Positions 13,288 through 22,641 of a DNA stretch of 64,000 nt are shown piece by piece; within the stretch, counting starts at the first letter, position 1, and each line of letters opens with the position of its first letter. Made by a program: the position numbers and the translations under genes. The stretch covers positions 248,001 through 312,000 of the forward strand of contig NZ_BMZM01000002.1 in assembly GCF_014652795.1 (NCBI RefSeq). The letters run 5' to 3'. Below the pieces are notes generated by a model. The model had not been told where the DNA came from. It saw nothing but the letters and a program-made list of their open reading frames with translations, and did not search any database. Origin of the DNA: Kushneria pakistanensis. GTDB taxonomy: Bacteria > Pseudomonadota > Gammaproteobacteria > Pseudomonadales > Halomonadaceae.

Positions 13288-14649
13288 ATGTCCATTGATG
13301 TCGTGATTCTGGCTGCCGGTCAGGGCAGTCGCATGCGTTCGCAAAAGCCCAAGGTACTGCACGAACTGGCCGGCAAACCCATGGTGCGTCATGTCATCGA
13401 GTCGGCCATGCAGGCTTTCTCGTCACCGCGGCTGCATGTTGTCGTGGGCCACGGCGCCGATCAGGTGCAGGCAGCGTTGTCCGATCTGCCCATCAGCTTT
13501 GCCCACCAGGCAGAGCAGCGTGGCACCGGTCACGCCGTGGCGCAGACCCTTGAATCACTCGGCGATGGCCCGGTGGTCGTGCTTTATGGTGATGTGCCGA
13601 TGATTCAGGCCCAGACCCTGAGTGCACTGGTGGAAAAGGTCGACGAGCAGCGCATGGCCCTTTTGACTGTCACCATGGCGCACCCGCACGGGTATGGGCG
13701 TATCGTGCGCAACGATCAGGGCCAGGCCGTGGCCATCGTGGAGCAAAAGGACGCCACCCCCGAGCAGCTCGAGATCGGCGAGTGCAATACCGGCATTCTG
13801 GCCGCTACCGGTGACCAGCTGCGGCGCTGGCTGCCGGCGCTGTCCAGCGATAACGCCCAGGGCGAGTACTATCTGACCGACATTATCGCCATGGCGGCGG
13901 ATGAAGGGATTGAAGTAGCCACGGCCGAGCCGGCTTTTGTCAGCGAAGTCCAGGGCGTCAATGATCGTGTACAGCTGTCGGCGCTGGAACGCATTCATCA
14001 GTCACGTGAAGCGGAGCGGCTCATGCGCGAAGGCGCAAGCCTGGCTGATCCGAAGCGGCTGGACGTGCGCGGTGAGCTGAGCGTAGGACAGGACGTCTTC
14101 ATTGATGTCGGCTGCATCTTTGAAGGCCGTGTGCATCTGGGTGATGGCGTGCACGTGGGCCCCTACAGCATCATTCGTGACGCCAGCATCGGTGATGCCA
14201 CCCGCATCGAGGCGCACAGCATGATTGAGGGCAGCGAAACGGCTGGCGACAATGCCATTGGCCCCTTCGCGCGCCTGCGTCCGGGGACGCGCCTTGAAAG
14301 AAAGGCACGCATTGGCAACTTTGTGGAAACCAAAAAGACGCACGTGGGTGAAGGCAGCAAGATCAACCATCTGAGCTATATCGGGGATGCGACTCTGGGC
14401 CAGGGCGTCAACATCGGTGCCGGCACCATCACCTGCAACTATGATGGCGTCAACAAGCACCGCACCGAGATTGGCCATGATGTCTTCATCGGCTCCAATT
14501 CGGCGCTGGTCGCCCCGGTGACCATCGGCGATGGTGCCACAGTGGCGGCCGGTTCTACGGTCACCGAGACGGTCGATGACCGTGAGCTGGCCATTGCCCG
14601 TGCCCGTCAGATCAACAAGCAGGGTTGGACGCCGCCGCACCGTAAATAA
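13288..14649 (+). CDS. glmU: Bifunctional UDP-N-acetylglucosamine pyrophosphorylase / glucosamine-1-phosphate N-acetyltransferase
   Basis: Makes UDP-GlcNAc for peptidoglycan and lipopolysaccharide from glucosamine-1-phosphate, acetyl-CoA and UTP. N-terminal nucleotidyltransferase motif VVILAAGQGSRMRS followed by KPKVLHELAGKPM; C-terminal left-handed beta helix with hexapeptide repeats (from about residue 250), including IGNFVETKKTHVGEGSKINH and GAGTITCNYDG. ATG 13288 gives 453 aa (456 in E. coli) and has GGGAG upstream; the frame extends to 13213 without conserved sequence. Followed by its own terminator. Confidence 0.96.
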   Translation: MSIDVVILAAGQGSRMRSQKPKVLHELAGKPMVRHVIESAMQAFSSPRLHVVVGHGADQVQAALSDLPISFAHQAEQRGTGHAVAQTLESLGDGPVVVLYGDVPMIQAQTLSALVEKVDEQRMALLTVTMAHPHGYGRIVRNDQGQAVAIVEQKDATPEQLEIGECNTGILAATGDQLRRWLPALSSDNAQGEYYLTDIIAMAADEGIEVATAEPAFVSEVQGVNDRVQLSALERIHQSREAERLMREGASLADPKRLDVRGELSVGQDVFIDVGCIFEGRVHLGDGVHVGPYSIIRDASIGDATRIEAHSMIEGSETAGDNAIGPFARLRPGTRLERKARIGNFVETKKTHVGEGSKINHLSYIGDATLGQGVNIGAGTITCNYDGVNKHRTEIGHDVFIGSNSALVAPVTIGDGATVAAGSTVTETVDDRELAIARARQINKQGWTPPHRK

Positions 14650-14679
14650 CGGCTCTCCAGCTAGGTCAAGGCCCCTGCC

Positions 14680-14711
14680 GGGCGTCACATTGTCGTGTGA
14701 CGCCCTTTTTT
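14680..14711 (+). terminator. Terminator of glmU
   Basis: GGGCGTCACA and TGTGACGCCC pair around a six-base loop, followed by six T. It separates glmU from glmR-glmS. Confidence 0.92.
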
Positions 14712-14783
14712 ATGCCGTTTTGTGCCTCTGTGGGCGTCTTCGACTTTAGGCGAATGTTTTTGTGCCAAAAGCGCCATCGACGC

Positions 14784-14842
14784 TTGACCTTATCGTGGCT
14801 GTGAGTTTTCATCCGAAACATAAATTCTTTCGAATCGAAAGA
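14784..14842 (+). promoter_or_regulatory. glmR promoter candidate with palindromic operator
   Basis: TTGACC at 14784-14789 and TTTCAT at 14807-14812 with a 17-bp spacer form a moderate sigma70 match. Immediately downstream, TCTTTCGA-A-TCGAAAGA at 14826-14842 is a perfect 8-bp inverted repeat. TTTCG half-sites are common in DeoR-family operators, so autoregulation by GlmR and co-control of glmS are plausible. Further TTTC/GAAA elements flank it. Confidence 0.6.
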
Positions 14843-14877
14843 TATCATTTTCAAATGTTCGGATAGCTGCCCCTCTC

Positions 14878-15648
14878 ATGAGCCGACGCCAGACACCTCA
14901 ACGCCGGGAGGCCATTCTTGATCTGCTGGCAGCGCGCGGCGAGGTTGCCGTCGAAACGCTGGCTCAGCATTTTGAAACCTCAAGTGTGACCATCCGCAAG
15001 GATCTGGCAACGCTTGAAGGCGCCGGGCATCTGATCCGCCGTCACGGTGGCGCCACGCTGGTGCCGCGCGAAGGGGATCAGGGACGCCATCGTGTCTCGC
15101 CTGTCAAGCAGGCACTGGCGCAGGCAGCCAGCGAGCGCATTGCCGATCATGCGCGCTTGATCATCGACAGCGGCAGCACTACCAGCGCATTGATACCGAC
15201 CCTGGCACACCGAACCGGGCTGGTGGTCATGACCAATTCGCTGGGCGTGGCCGGGGCGCTTCAGGCCCTCGACACCCCCCCTGCCCTGCTGATGACCGGC
15301 GGTACCTGGGATCCGCACTCGGCCTCGTTTCAGGGTCGGGTGGCCGAGACCGTGCTGCGCGCCTACGACTTCGATCACCTTTTCATTGGTGCCGATGGCA
15401 TTGACCTCGCAAGGGGCACGACCACTTTCAACGAACTGACGGGGCTGTCACAGGTCATGGCCGAGGTGGCGCGTGAAGTCGTGGTGATGGCGGAGTCCGA
15501 CAAGATTGGCCGGCGCATTCCCAATCTCGAACTGGGTTGGGCGCAGATTGATGTATTGATTACCGATGACGGCCTTGATGCCATCAGCCGTCAACAGATC
15601 CGTGACCAGGGCGTTGTGTTGATCTGTGTCAGCACACAGGCGCCATGA
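14878..15648 (+). CDS. glmR: DeoR-family transcriptional regulator between glmU and glmS (GlmR-like)
   Basis: 256 aa. An N-terminal winged helix-turn-helix (RREAILDLLAARGEVAVETL, then SSVTIRKDLATLEGAGHLIRRHGGA) is followed by the DeoRC sugar-phosphate sensing domain with IIDSGSTT, MTNS, MTGG and IGADGID. In pseudomonads a DeoR regulator (GlmR) sits at the same place and affects amino-sugar supply; the ligand here is inferred to be an amino-sugar phosphate. A perfect palindrome lies 36 bp upstream of the ATG. Confidence 0.85.
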   Translation: MSRRQTPQRREAILDLLAARGEVAVETLAQHFETSSVTIRKDLATLEGAGHLIRRHGGATLVPREGDQGRHRVSPVKQALAQAASERIADHARLIIDSGSTTSALIPTLAHRTGLVVMTNSLGVAGALQALDTPPALLMTGGTWDPHSASFQGRVAETVLRAYDFDHLFIGADGIDLARGTTTFNELTGLSQVMAEVAREVVVMAESDKIGRRIPNLELGWAQIDVLITDDGLDAISRQQIRDQGVVLICVSTQAP

Positions 15649-15723
15649 CACTTTCAGGCATCGGGTGTTGTCCGAGGCACTGGGGTGATTTCGCAATTTT
15701 TTGGTATTTCAGGAGAGACGTCC

Positions 15724-17559
15724 ATGTGTGGCATTGTAGGTGCGGTCGCTGACCGTCAGGTGCAGAACATTCTGCTTGAAGGACTCAAGCGCCTTGAGTA
15801 TCGCGGTTATGACAGCGCCGGCATGGCAGTCCTGTCGGCCGATGCGCGCCTGTCACGACAGCGTGCGGTCGGCAAGGTGGCGGCCCTTGAAGAAAAGCTG
15901 CAGGCCTCAAACCTGCGCGGGCATGTCGGCATTGCCCATACCCGCTGGGCCACGCATGGCCGCCCCACTGAAAACAATGCGCACCCGCACCAGTCCGGTG
16001 ATAGCCTGGCGGTGGTACACAACGGCATCATCGAAAACTACGAAACGCTCAAGGCCGAACTTGAAGGCCAGGGGTATGTCTTCCTCTCCGAGACTGACAC
16101 CGAGGTCATCGCGCATCTGATGTCGCGAGAAGTCTCGCGTCATGACGATCTGCTGTCTGCCTTTCAGCATGTGGTTGGAATGCTCGACGGCGCCTACGCG
16201 CTGGCCGTGACCCATGCCGACTATCCCGATCAGATCGTGGGCGCACGCAAGGGCAGCCCGCTGGTCGTGGGCGTAGGGATCGATGAGGCCTTCCTGGCGT
16301 CGGACCCGCTGGCACTGCTGCAGGTCACCGACCGCTTCATCTATCTGCAGGAAGGTGACGTGGCGCGTCTGACAGTGGGGGGTAATATCGAAATCTTCAA
16401 CGCCGGTCAGAGCGTCGAGCGCCCCAGCGCGATCTTTGAACACGGCGACGGTGCCATCTCGCGCGGTGAATATCGTCACTTCATGCTCAAGGAAATCCAC
16501 GAGCAGTCCCAGGTCATCGCCAATACCCTGGAAGGTCGCCTGGGTGATCGACATGTGTTTACCCGCATTCTGGGCGCCGAAGCCAACGATTTGCTGACCC
16601 ATGTCAAGAACATCCAGATCATCGCCTGTGGCACCAGCTATCACGCCGGTATGGTCGCGCGCTATTGGCTGGAGAAGCTGGCAGGTATCCCCACTCAGGT
16701 AGAAGTGGCCTCGGAATATCGCTATCGCGAGGTGGTCGTACCGGACGGCACGCTGTTCGTGACGCTGTCCCAGTCCGGTGAAACGGCCGATACGCTGGCA
16801 GCGCTGCGCCACGCCTCGCAAAAGGGTGGCTATCTGGCAAGCCTTGCGATCTGCAACGTGCCGGGCAGCTCGCTGGTGCGTGAATCCGACCTGACGCTGA
16901 TGACCCAGGCCGGCCCCGAGATCGGTGTGGCCTCGACCAAGGCCTTCACGACCCAGCTCGTGGCCCTGCTGCTGCTGACCCTGGCCCTGCGCCAGGTTCG
17001 CCAGGGGGATGATGAGGTTCAGGCCCGTCTGGTCAATGCCCTGCGTGAACTGCCGCGTCTGATCACCCGTGGTCTGGCGCTGGACAGCGCGATCGAGACG
17101 ATGTCCTCGGCCTTTGCCGAAAAGCATCATGCGCTTTTCCTGGGTCGCGGCACCATGTTCCCGATCGCGCTGGAAGGCGCGCTCAAGCTCAAGGAAATTT
17201 CCTACATTCACGCCGAGGCCTATCCGGCCGGTGAACTCAAGCATGGCCCGCTGGCGCTGGTCGACAGTGACATGCCGGTCATTGCCGTGGCGCCCAACGA
17301 TGAACTGCTGGAAAAGCTCAAGTCCAACCTGCAGGAAGTCCGCGCCCGCGGGGGTGAGCTGTTCGTCTTCGCCGATGAGCATGTGGCCATCAATGAAAGC
17401 GAGGGCGTGCACGTACTGCGCATGCCGGCAGTGGATGATGTGATCGCACCGATCCTCTACACCCTGCCGCTGCAGCTGCTCTCCTATCACGTGGCGGTAC
17501 TCAAGGGCACCGACGTGGATCAGCCGCGTAACCTGGCCAAGAGCGTGACGGTAGAATAA
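15724..17559 (+). CDS. glmS: Glutamine-fructose-6-phosphate aminotransferase (isomerizing)
   Basis: Converts fructose-6-phosphate and glutamine to glucosamine-6-phosphate, the entry into UDP-GlcNAc synthesis. MCGIVGA provides the N-terminal nucleophile Cys2 of the glutaminase domain, with RWATHG and the HNGIIENY motif; two SIS domains follow ([18 protein letters not shown], and [16 protein letters not shown] in the second). ATG 15724 gives 611 aa (609 in E. coli) and must be the start because Cys2 is catalytic; AGGAGAG precedes it. No glmS ribozyme-like leader was recognised in the 75-bp gap after glmR. Confidence 0.97.
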   Translation: MCGIVGAVADRQVQNILLEGLKRLEYRGYDSAGMAVLSADARLSRQRAVGKVAALEEKLQASNLRGHVGIAHTRWATHGRPTENNAHPHQSGDSLAVVHNGIIENYETLKAELEGQGYVFLSETDTEVIAHLMSREVSRHDDLLSAFQHVVGMLDGAYALAVTHADYPDQIVGARKGSPLVVGVGIDEAFLASDPLALLQVTDRFIYLQEGDVARLTVGGNIEIFNAGQSVERPSAIFEHGDGAISRGEYRHFMLKEIHEQSQVIANTLEGRLGDRHVFTRILGAEANDLLTHVKNIQIIACGTSYHAGMVARYWLEKLAGIPTQVEVASEYRYREVVVPDGTLFVTLSQSGETADTLAALRHASQKGGYLASLAICNVPGSSLVRESDLTLMTQAGPEIGVASTKAFTTQLVALLLLTLALRQVRQGDDEVQARLVNALRELPRLITRGLALDSAIETMSSAFAEKHHALFLGRGTMFPIALEGALKLKEISYIHAEAYPAGELKHGPLALVDSDMPVIAVAPNDELLEKLKSNLQEVRARGGELFVFADEHVAINESEGVHVLRMPAVDDVIAPILYTLPLQLLSYHVAVLKGTDVDQPRNLAKSVTVE

Positions 17560-17604
17560 ACCTGTCACTCATCACGCCGACTGGCCCTGACAGGGCCTGA
17601 TCAG

Positions 17605-17641
17605 CCGGGCATCGATGTGGTCATCGATGCCCGGTTTTTTT
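17605..17641 (+). terminator. Terminator of glmS
   Basis: A 13-bp perfect stem (CCGGGCATCGATG / CATCGATGCCCGG) with a TGGT loop followed by seven T. Confidence 0.95.
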
Positions 17642-17881
17642 CAGCTGCTGCAGGCGGCATGACAGGAGCTGACCGATTTCATGCCCCCTGTTTGATCAAG
17701 TCTCATATTATTTTTCGACGCCCGAGCTATCCTTCCTGCTGACTGATGCGTCTTTTTAAAAAACCATCGCTCGGCCTCTGTCATCCTCGCGCATGCCTGC
17801 CGTTACTGCCGCGGCGGTAGCCGGATCCTTCATGTAGAGGGTTGGCACACAATAAATCCGCCCAAGGAAAGGGAACCCGTC

Positions 17882-18244
17882 ATGTCTTCCATGCGATCCT
17901 CAAGTCCAGGCGCCATGGTCATACTCGTCGCTTCAGCGGTGGGCATTGCCATTGCACTGTATGCTTTTCTCACGCCACTCACCGGCGTCAACGGCACGCT
18001 TGGGGCAAAGATCGTCATTGCGACCTGTGCCATCCTTGCCATTCTGGCCGGCGCGCTTTCCCTGTGTCAGACGCGTGGGCTGCACAATCTCCTTCGCGTC
18101 GTGATTGTCGCTGTCATTATCGGTACCGCCTTCGCAGCGCTGTTGCTTCATCTGTGGTGGCTGGCACTTGCCATGGCCGTCGCGCTGGTGGGATTGATGA
18201 TCGACATCTTTCGCCCCGCCCCCACTCATCGCAAGCACTCATGA
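17882..18244 (+). CDS. Small membrane subunit of a PQQ-dependent dehydrogenase (SldB-like)
   Basis: 120 aa with four hydrophobic segments at about residues 11-31, 42-62, 68-88 and 90-110. It lies 11 bp upstream of a PQQ dehydrogenase that lacks membrane helices apart from a signal peptide. Membrane-bound glucose dehydrogenases carry such helices fused at the N-terminus, whereas Gluconobacter polyol dehydrogenase splits them into SldB and SldA. It probably anchors the enzyme and passes electrons to ubiquinone. AAGGAAAGGGAA precedes the ATG. The family call is from context and topology, not from a diagnostic motif. Confidence 0.7.
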   Translation: MSSMRSSSPGAMVILVASAVGIAIALYAFLTPLTGVNGTLGAKIVIATCAILAILAGALSLCQTRGLHNLLRVVIVAVIIGTAFAALLLHLWWLALAMAVALVGLMIDIFRPAPTHRKHS

Positions 18245-18255
18245 GGAGTCCAGCC

Positions 18256-20283
18256 ATGGCGAGTCTTCGAACAGGATTCAGACGCCTGAGCACGCTGACC
18301 GCGTTGTCTCTGGCAGCCTTTCCCACGCTGGTGCTGGCGCAACAGCAGCAGCCCGCTCCCGCTGAACAGCCCGCGGCATCAACAGCACAACCCGCACAGG
18401 GGCAAAACGACCGTGCCAATGTGCCGCTGGTACCCGCAACGCCGACCTGGGACAGCTTTCACGGGCAGCTCAATGCCCAGAAATACAGTCCGCTGGATCA
18501 GATCAACGTCGACAACGTCGACCAGCTTGAAAAGGTCTGGGAAGTCCATACCGGCGACATCTCCGACGGCACCGGTGACACGCCGGCCACGGTCTGGTCG
18601 GCCACCCCGGTCGTTGCCAACGACACGCTCTACATCGGCACACCCTTTTACAAGCTGATCGCCTATAACCCGGCGACCGGCGAGGAAAAGTGGCGCTTTG
18701 ATACGCAGTCTTCCAGGGAAGCTCTTACCCAGCCGGTGCTGAAAAACCGCGGCGTGGCCTACTGGGAGGCCGACGACCCCGTTGAGGGCGAGTCGTGTCA
18801 GAAAATCGTCTACATGGGCACCATGGATGCGCAGCTTTTCGCCATCGATGCCGACACCGGCAAGCCGTGTCAGGACTTTGCCGACAATGGCGTGCTCAAT
18901 GCCGATCAGTGGAACATCATCAATCCCAAATTCCCGCTGTCACTGTTGCAGCCGCCGACCATCGTGGGTGATCACGTCATCTTCGGCTGGGCCGGCAAGG
19001 ACTGGGCCTATCAGGAAGCCCCTGCCGGCACCGTGTTCTCGGTCAATGCCCGTACCGGCGAGCGCGAATGGACCTTCGAGGCGCTGCCGGAAGATATCCG
19101 TGAAAAAACCGGTACTGCCAACGTCTGGACCCATATGTCCGCTGATGAAGCGCGGGGTCTGATCTATCTGCCGGTCTCCTCCCCGTCACCCAACTACTGG
19201 GGCGGCAATCGCAAGGAGGCCATTCCGCTGGGCACTTCCACCACCGCACTCGATGTCGAGACCGGTGAAGTGGTCTGGTCGCGCCAGTGGGTTCACCACG
19301 ATCTGTGGGATTACGACATCAACGCAGCGCCCACGCTGATGGATATCACCGTTGACGGTGAAGAGATTCCGGCGCTGGTGCAGGCCACCAAGATGGGCTT
19401 TTTGTTTGTCGTCAACCGCGAAACCGGTGAAGACGTCTGGCCGATCGAGGAACGCCCGGTCCCCCAGGGGGATGGCTCGGTCGAGGGGGAAGTCTATTCA
19501 CCCACTCAGCCCTTCCCGACCAAACCGGTCCCGCTGCTGGATCAGTCGAAAAAGCCGAAAGTCTGGGCACTGGCGGATGCCGTTGGCTTTGGTCAATGCA
19601 CGCGTCTGTGGGATGAGCTGACCTACGAGGGCATGTACACACCGCCCACCACCCGTGGTGAAGGGGCGCTGGCCTATCCCGACAGCGCCGGTGGCGTGCA
19701 GTGGGGCGGTGTCGCCTTTGATCCCGAGAGTCAGACCGCGATCGTTAACACCTCGCATATCGTGCAGACCATCAAGCTCTACAATCGCGAAGACTATGAC
19801 AAGGCTAATACCGGTTCCGGCAACGAAAGTGGCTTCTCGCCGCAGGAAGGGGCGCCTTACGGCATGCGTCTGAACGTGGCGAGCAACTGGCTGGGCATGC
19901 CCTGCTGGGAGCCACCGTTTGGCGAAATCGTGGCCATCGACATGCATACCGGTGACATCAAGTGGCGCAGGCCGGTCGGCGCCTCGCAGCAGTTCGGTTT
20001 CTTCATGCCCGAACGCTGGGGATCGCCCACCATTGGTGGCCCGGCAGTCACGGCCGGTGGCGTGATCTTTATCGGTGCCTCGATGGATGCCAAGGTACGC
20101 GCCTACTCGCTCGAGACCGGTGAAAAGCTCTGGGAAGACCAGACCCAGGCACCGGTGGTGGCCAACCCGTCGGTCTATGAGTATGACGGCCGGCAGTATG
20201 TGGCCTTTGTCGCCGGGGGCAATACCATCCTCAAGGATCAGGTCGGCGATCAGATTGCCGTCTATGCCCTGCCGGAGAAGTAA
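18256..20283 (+). CDS. Periplasmic PQQ-dependent dehydrogenase, glucose/polyol/quinate type
   Basis: 675 aa. A signal peptide (residues 1 to about 27, ending LVLA before a run of glutamines) is followed by an eight-bladed propeller with repeated tryptophan-docking motifs such as NPATGEEKWRF, DVETGEVVWSR, NRETGEDVWPI, DMHTGDIKWRR and SLETGEKLWED. VHHDLWDYD matches the HHDLWDxD motif of the membrane-bound glucose/quinate/shikimate family, with the catalytic aspartate. ATG 18256 follows GGAG by 7 bp; the open frame further upstream (to 17842) is the other-frame reading of the small membrane gene. Substrate (glucose, polyol or a cyclic acid) cannot be told. No PQQ synthesis genes are in the window. 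Confidence 0.85.
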   Translation: MASLRTGFRRLSTLTALSLAAFPTLVLAQQQQPAPAEQPAASTAQPAQGQNDRANVPLVPATPTWDSFHGQLNAQKYSPLDQINVDNVDQLEKVWEVHTGDISDGTGDTPATVWSATPVVANDTLYIGTPFYKLIAYNPATGEEKWRFDTQSSREALTQPVLKNRGVAYWEADDPVEGESCQKIVYMGTMDAQLFAIDADTGKPCQDFADNGVLNADQWNIINPKFPLSLLQPPTIVGDHVIFGWAGKDWAYQEAPAGTVFSVNARTGEREWTFEALPEDIREKTGTANVWTHMSADEARGLIYLPVSSPSPNYWGGNRKEAIPLGTSTTALDVETGEVVWSRQWVHHDLWDYDINAAPTLMDITVDGEEIPALVQATKMGFLFVVNRETGEDVWPIEERPVPQGDGSVEGEVYSPTQPFPTKPVPLLDQSKKPKVWALADAVGFGQCTRLWDELTYEGMYTPPTTRGEGALAYPDSAGGVQWGGVAFDPESQTAIVNTSHIVQTIKLYNREDYDKANTGSGNESGFSPQEGAPYGMRLNVASNWLGMPCWEPPFGEIVAIDMHTGDIKWRRPVGASQQFGFFMPERWGSPTIGGPAVTAGGVIFIGASMDAKVRAYSLETGEKLWEDQTQAPVVANPSVYEYDGRQYVAFVAGGNTILKDQVGDQIAVYALPEK

Positions 20284-20327
20284 GACTCTGCGCAAGGCGT
20301 AGATACCGGCATTGATGCCATTGATCA

Positions 20328-20359
20328 CGGGGCACCCCTTCAGGGGTGCCCCGTTTTTT
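20328..20359 (+). terminator. Terminator of the PQQ dehydrogenase operon
   Basis: CGGGGCACCCC and GGGGTGCCCCG around a TTCA loop, followed by six T. Confidence 0.93.
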
Positions 20360-20397
20360 ATGACATGTCATGGCCGAAGCCCGTCCGCTGAGCACAC

Positions 20398-20424
20398 AAA
20401 AACGCCGGCACGAAGGCCGGCGTT
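20398..20424 (-). terminator. Terminator of asmA
   Basis: On the minus strand AACGCCGGC and GCCGGCGTT pair around a six-base loop, and the stem runs into a T-run. It lies just downstream of the asmA stop and back to back with the terminator of the convergent dehydrogenase genes. Confidence 0.85.
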
Positions 20425-20450
20425 GTCATGGCTATCAATGCCGCGGCCTG

Positions 20451-22550
20451 TCAGTTGCTTTTCATGCGTTCGATCAGTGCCCCGCACTGGCTTTCTTCAC
20501 CGGCGCTTGTGGAGATCAACGCACCGAGTGCCGCGGCCGGTGCCGCCAGCGTGCCCAGGGCCACGGCGGCCGCCCCGCGGGCGATCAGGGGCGCGGCCTC
20601 CACGCCGGGTGCCGGGTCCTTGAAGGTACCGCTGACAGAGAGCGGTGTGCGCAGGGTGAAGATGCGAAAGCCCTTGCTCTCCGGTTTGATGGTCAGATCC
20701 ATCTGCTCACTGGCGAGATTCACCGCGCCTTCCACGTTGATGATGGCGTTATCGGTATCGATGGTGAAAATGCGTGGCTGGACCATCCCGTCATTGAACT
20801 GCAGATCGGTAGCAGCACAGTGGATGGCCACCTCTTCGTCGCCGAACAGCTCACCGACCAGGTAGTTGCCCACGTTGAGCCCGGCCAGCTCCATCAGGTT
20901 GCGGCTGATGCGTCCCTGTTCGATCAGAAGCTGCAGCTCGCCGTCGCTCGATCCCAAAAGTGCTGCGACCGAGTTACCCCGGCCTGTCAGGGTGGCATCA
21001 CCATTGATCTCGCCCAGGCCTTCGGTCAGATCGCTGTCGTTGGGCAGGATCTCGCTCAGGTGAAGCCCGCGCGCATGCATGTCGATGCGCGCTCGCAGAG
21101 GAGATTCCTGTCCGCTCAGGCGAAGTGTGGTATTGAGATTGCCCCCGGCCACCCCGAAGCGCAGCGGGTCCATCAGAATCTCGCCATTATCCATGACCAG
21201 ATGCGTGGAAAGGTTGCTGATGGGCAGCGACTCGCCGTGCTGAATGCTCTGGGCACTAAAGCGTACGTCGGCGTCCATGGTATTCCAGCGATCGGTCCTG
21301 AATTCGGACACCGGCAGCACCTTGTCCTCGGGCTGGTCGGGATTGACCGAGTCGCCGGTATCTTCATTGTCGGCACCGACCAGCGGTGCGAGATCGACAA
21401 AGCGAAGCTGTTTCGAGACCAGCTCGCCGGTCAGTCTGGGCCGTGGTTCGGCATTGACGTAGCGCAGCGTGCCATGAAGATCGCTGTCGCCAACCGTGCC
21501 GTCAAAGTCGCGATATTCATAGGTGCCACCCTCGGGATTATCCAGATCGGCCGAAAGATGGCCACGCGTGGCATAGGGCGGCGTTTCGGGCAGTACCACA
21601 CCGGTCAGCGCATAGAGATCGCTCAGGTTGTCACCGGCGATGCCTACATCAAGTTCCATGCCGGCCAGTGCCATTGGGTCGTTGAGCGTGCCGATCACAT
21701 CCAGGCGGGAGTTGCCTGACGTCAGGTGAACTTCCAGCGGGAAACGCCCACCATCGCGCAGGGCGGCAGGCCCGCCCAGTCGGCCATTGCCTTCCAGAGC
21801 ACTGCCGCGATAGCTACCTTCGACCTGCCAGGCAAAACGAAAGTCGCGCTCCCCAACGGACGCATCGCTTGCCGGCGTGGTTTGCTTGTCGCCATCGGCG
21901 GCGGCGCGGTCCGTATCACTGGCACTGTCGCTACCGGCCACTTCCTCCCAGCGTACGGGTTCGCCCAGGGTTTCCAGCGTGGCGGTGGCGTCAACGTCCA
22001 GCACCTGGTCATTGAGCGCGACCTGTACCCGGTCAATATCGAGCTGGTCGATGGCAAACTGCCAGCCGCTGTCCTGATCGGTCTCACTGTCGTCCTGGGC
22101 GCTGTCATCACTCTTGAGCTGCCAGTTGTTGAGGGTCTCATCGAGACGGCGCAGGGTGGCGCTGGCGTCGCGCAGCACCAGATCATGCAGTGAGATGCGC
22201 TTGTGCAGCAGGGCACCCGGGTGCAGGCTGACCGCCACGTAGCCAATACGGGCCGTGTGTGAATCGTCATCGCCGGCCTGCACCTCGCGTGCTTGATTCA
22301 GTTCGGGTGGATCGCCCAGCACGATATCCTCGGCGCTGACGCGCGGCATCAGGCGCCAGCTGTCCCACTGCCAGGAAAGTCCCAGGTCGCCCTGGATGGC
22401 AAAGGGGCGGCCCAGCGACTCGGAGACACGTTCATTGATCGTGGGTCTGAGCCAGTTCCAGTTCATCAGGGTCATTACCAGACCCAGCAGTACCAGCAGG
22501 GCCACAAGGCCCCCCAGCGTCCAGCTGACGATGCGCATTGCACGCGACAT
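20451..22550 (-). CDS. asmA: AsmA family protein
   Basis: 699 aa. One N-terminal membrane helix (about residues 5-30) anchors a large periplasmic domain. The opening WTLGGLVALLVLLGLVMTL and the SLGRPFAIQGDLGLSWQW segment are typical of AsmA, as is the C-terminal stretch MDLTIKPESKGFRIFTLRTP. AsmA-like proteins are bridge-type lipid-transfer proteins linked to outer-membrane phospholipid and LPS homeostasis. An acidic low-complexity insert (D, S, Q-rich) lies at about residues 145-165. The start has GAGGTAG 8 bp upstream. Divergent from pdxY. Confidence 0.85.
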   Translation of the reverse strand: MSRAMRIVSWTLGGLVALLVLLGLVMTLMNWNWLRPTINERVSESLGRPFAIQGDLGLSWQWDSWRLMPRVSAEDIVLGDPPELNQAREVQAGDDDSHTARIGYVAVSLHPGALLHKRISLHDLVLRDASATLRRLDETLNNWQLKSDDSAQDDSETDQDSGWQFAIDQLDIDRVQVALNDQVLDVDATATLETLGEPVRWEEVAGSDSASDTDRAAADGDKQTTPASDASVGERDFRFAWQVEGSYRGSALEGNGRLGGPAALRDGGRFPLEVHLTSGNSRLDVIGTLNDPMALAGMELDVGIAGDNLSDLYALTGVVLPETPPYATRGHLSADLDNPEGGTYEYRDFDGTVGDSDLHGTLRYVNAEPRPRLTGELVSKQLRFVDLAPLVGADNEDTGDSVNPDQPEDKVLPVSEFRTDRWNTMDADVRFSAQSIQHGESLPISNLSTHLVMDNGEILMDPLRFGVAGGNLNTTLRLSGQESPLRARIDMHARGLHLSEILPNDSDLTEGLGEINGDATLTGRGNSVAALLGSSDGELQLLIEQGRISRNLMELAGLNVGNYLVGELFGDEEVAIHCAATDLQFNDGMVQPRIFTIDTDNAIINVEGAVNLASEQMDLTIKPESKGFRIFTLRTPLSVSGTFKDPAPGVEAAPLIARGAAAVALGTLAAPAAALGALISTSAGEESQCGALIERMKSN

Positions 22551-22641
22551 GAGCGGTCTACCTCAACAGAATGTTATCTTTTAAAGCATAGACAGCCCCG
22601 CACGTTCGTGGGTAGCCCATGCGTATATCGAGTACCCTTCA

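Noticed and set aside
13996-14020. TCACGTGAA core resembling parS inside glmU
   Set aside because: The flanks do not match parS (about 11 of 16 bases) and it lies within codons of a conserved gene.
15649-15723. glmS ribozyme-type leader
   Set aside because: The gap is only 75 bp with no recognisable ribozyme core, and these ribozymes are mostly in Gram-positive bacteria.
15907-17568. Very long open frame antisense to glmS
   Set aside because: It lies wholly opposite a highly conserved gene, with Q/H/R-rich composition typical of antisense frames in GC-rich DNA.
17842-18255. Upstream extension of the PQQ dehydrogenase frame by 138 codons
   Set aside because: The peptide is rich in H, R and C and is the other-frame reading of the small membrane gene at 17882-18244; the signal peptide begins at 18256.
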